DNA from: JBBQSF01 sp038214085
Lineage (GTDB): Bacteria > Bacteroidota > Bacteroidia > Bacteroidales > CG2-30-32-10
Assembly: GCA_038214085.1 (NCBI GenBank)
Contig: JBBQSF010000075.1
Location: forward strand, 1 to 14,575
Reading direction: 5' to 3'
Length of the DNA: 14,575 nucleotides
The notes below the pieces were generated by a model, which saw nothing but the letters and a program-made list of their open reading frames with translations, was not told where the DNA came from and searched no databases. Within the stretch, counting starts at the first letter, position 1. The number at the start of each line of letters is the position of its first letter. Of the stretch, positions 13,385 through 14,575 are shown one piece after another. A program made the translations under genes and the position numbers.

Positions 13385-14575
13385 TTATAATACAATTCTT
13401 TTTGTAATTGTATTTTTTGAATCACAAATACTTATCAGATAAATTCCGCTAGGAAATGCTGATAAATCAAACCCAGCACTATTTGTTCCTTCAGCTGCCT
13501 CTATACCTTTCTGAAATAAAATTCGCCCGGTATTGTCATAAATCATCAATACGCATTTTCCATCATTTTGCGGATAAGTGAAAGCAACATTCAAATTGCC
13601 ATTTTCATTTGATGATACGTTAATAAAATTGAGCGCATTTTCTTCGGGATTTTTACAATTTATTAAAATAGGAGAAAATGTGGTTTGAGTTCCATCAAAA
13701 TCTGTTTGTTGTAAGCGATAAAATGTATTTTCTTTATTTGGTTCAGAGTCGCTAAAAGTATATTTAATCAGCGTGTTGCTGTTTCCTGCTCCTGCAACGG
13801 CTCCAATTTCTTTCCACTCTATTCCGTATTCACTTTGCTGAACAGTAAAATAATCATTATTTGTTTCAGAAGCAGTAGCCCAGTTAAGTATTGAAACTTC
13901 ATCTTCACATTTACCATTGAAATACAGCAATTCAATGGGCAAGGGATTGTGTTTTCTTGAAATGGCCCAAGGGGAAAAATTTGTTACTCCCAACACTGTT
14001 ACTGTATTGGTGGTTGTGTTGCTCAATTGTCCGGGCAGAGCTGCTTCCCATTTGTTTGTTGTAGTGTTGAATCTTTGCGCCACCATGCTGTTGACTTCTT
14101 CACCCGTTACAGGAATTTCTGTTTCTGCATAGGAATAAGTAACATCAACTGTTCCTGATCCTGTTGGTTCAATTCGCCAGAAGCGTTTTACGATATTTTC
14201 GGCATTACCTGGATTTCCAGTTCCAGCTTCACCATCTAGATTTGTAACTATTGTAGGGCGGTTTGTATAAACATTTGCCGCCGAACCTAAATCAGGATAT
14301 GTAGAAACGCTTACATTTCCTATGTTTTCACCATTTTTCAAATCAAAAGAAAAGGGAATATATGTTGAGCTGTTAACACCAAAAGGAAAAACATGCACTC
14401 CTGTTGCTTTTTCAATATTCCATTGCACTTTACTGTTGAATCCAATATCCAAGACATTACTTAGGATATATCCGGAAGTTCTTGTTATTCCTGCTATATC
14501 TGCATTTGAAATGGTAAAGGTTTTTTGATTCAGATTCAACGGACCATTGATTAGATTAAGATTTGTTGTGCTGTG
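13385..14575 (-). CDS. C-terminal part of a T9SS cargo protein, runs off the right edge
   Basis: The minus-strand frame is open from the right edge of the window to the stop at 13385, 396 residues visible; the N-terminus lies outside. An apparent early start at 14539 is a TTG inside the open frame, with coding-like sequence before it (T-T-N-L-N-L-I-N-G-P-L-N-L-N), so the gene is truncated by the window, not short. The visible part begins with repeat-like beta sequence (N-L-N-L, T-F-T-I-S-N-A, I-T-R-T-S-G-Y-I), typical of large Bacteroidota surface proteins. At 212-217 L-P-I-E-L-L opens the conserved module with N-W-A-T-A-S-E-T-N-N-D-Y-F and F-Y-R-L-Q-Q-T-D-F-D-G. The type A sorting domain covers about 316-396, ending T-K-R-I-V-L. 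The protein is expected at the cell surface; its function cannot be told from this part. Confidence 0.88.
   Translation of the reverse strand, partial: HSTTNLNLINGPLNLNQKTFTISNADIAGITRTSGYILSNVLDIGFNSKVQWNIEKATGVHVFPFGVNSSTYIPFSFDLKNGENIGNVSVSTYPDLGSAANVYTNRPTIVTNLDGEAGTGNPGNAENIVKRFWRIEPTGSGTVDVTYSYAETEIPVTGEEVNSMVAQRFNTTTNKWEAALPGQLSNTTTNTVTVLGVTNFSPWAISRKHNPLPIELLYFNGKCEDEVSILNWATASETNNDYFTVQQSEYGIEWKEIGAVAGAGNSNTLIKYTFSDSEPNKENTFYRLQQTDFDGTQTTFSPILINCKNPEENALNFINVSSNENGNLNVAFTYPQNDGKCVLMIYDNTGRILFQKGIEAAEGTNSAGFDLSAFPSGIYLISICDSKNTITKRIVL

Noticed and set aside
14537..14539. TTG as the start of the right-hand T9SS protein.
   Set aside because: The frame continues without a stop to the window edge with coding-like sequence, so the gene begins outside the window.
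1..14575. A new defence, secretion or biosynthetic gene cluster across the window.
   Set aside because: Genes are mostly single units on alternating strands, separated by terminators, and nearly all belong to known housekeeping or envelope families. No CRISPR array, toxin-antitoxin pair, integrase, transposase or RNA gene was seen.

Overview
The window reads as chromosomal DNA of a Bacteroidota member. It is AT-rich. Two proteins end in type A sorting domains of the type IX secretion system (T9SS). There are abundant SCG-type lipoproteins, no Shine-Dalgarno-like spacing, and several upstream regions carry the Bacteroidota promoter signature (TTTG or TTG, then TAnnTTTG). A complete pyruvate:ferredoxin oxidoreductase suggests anaerobic or microaerobic metabolism. 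The exact lineage cannot be fixed from the sequence alone.

Layout, left to right. The tail of an upstream gene (1-75) is followed by a promoter and a lipoprotein zinc peptidase of the ACE-like M2 family (128-1834). A shared terminator separates it from a minus-strand pair: a T9SS-exported endonuclease I (2364-3467) and a QueD/PTPS-family enzyme (1909-2358). The gap at 3468-3889 holds a 5'-truncated TPR protein remnant on the minus strand and a promoter for a lipoprotein with a C-terminal jelly-roll-like domain (3890-4531). Next come a 191-bp MITE-like imperfect palindrome, a terminator, a canonical promoter and a small outer-membrane beta-barrel protein (4834-5475). A strong bidirectional terminator separates this from the minus-strand operon nifJ (6545-10090) and a dihydroorotate-dehydrogenase-like flavoprotein gene (5513-6526). 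A small secreted protein of unknown function (10336-10761, minus) is transcribed divergently from mutS2 (10838-13291, plus). Two inverted repeats lie between mutS2 and the C-terminal part of another T9SS cargo protein that runs off the right edge (13385-14575, minus).

How the genes relate. The clearest functional pair is nifJ with the DHOD-like gene, 18 bp apart on the same strand. The first enzyme interconverts pyruvate and acetyl-CoA with low-potential electrons. The second is probably an FMN enzyme of the class 1 DHODH fold, but it lacks the catalytic cysteine, so it is unlikely to make orotate. Endonuclease I and queD are also close (5 bp), but no shared pathway is evident. The remaining genes are mostly single units of the envelope (peptidase, lipoprotein, barrel, secreted proteins).

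I found no convincing new multi-gene system. The items most worth checking are the MITE-like element inserted between a gene and its terminator, the unannotated TPR remnant, the cysteine-less DHOD-like partner of nifJ, and two genes (mutS2 and the barrel protein) whose longest open frames begin inside or beside their own promoters and need later starts.
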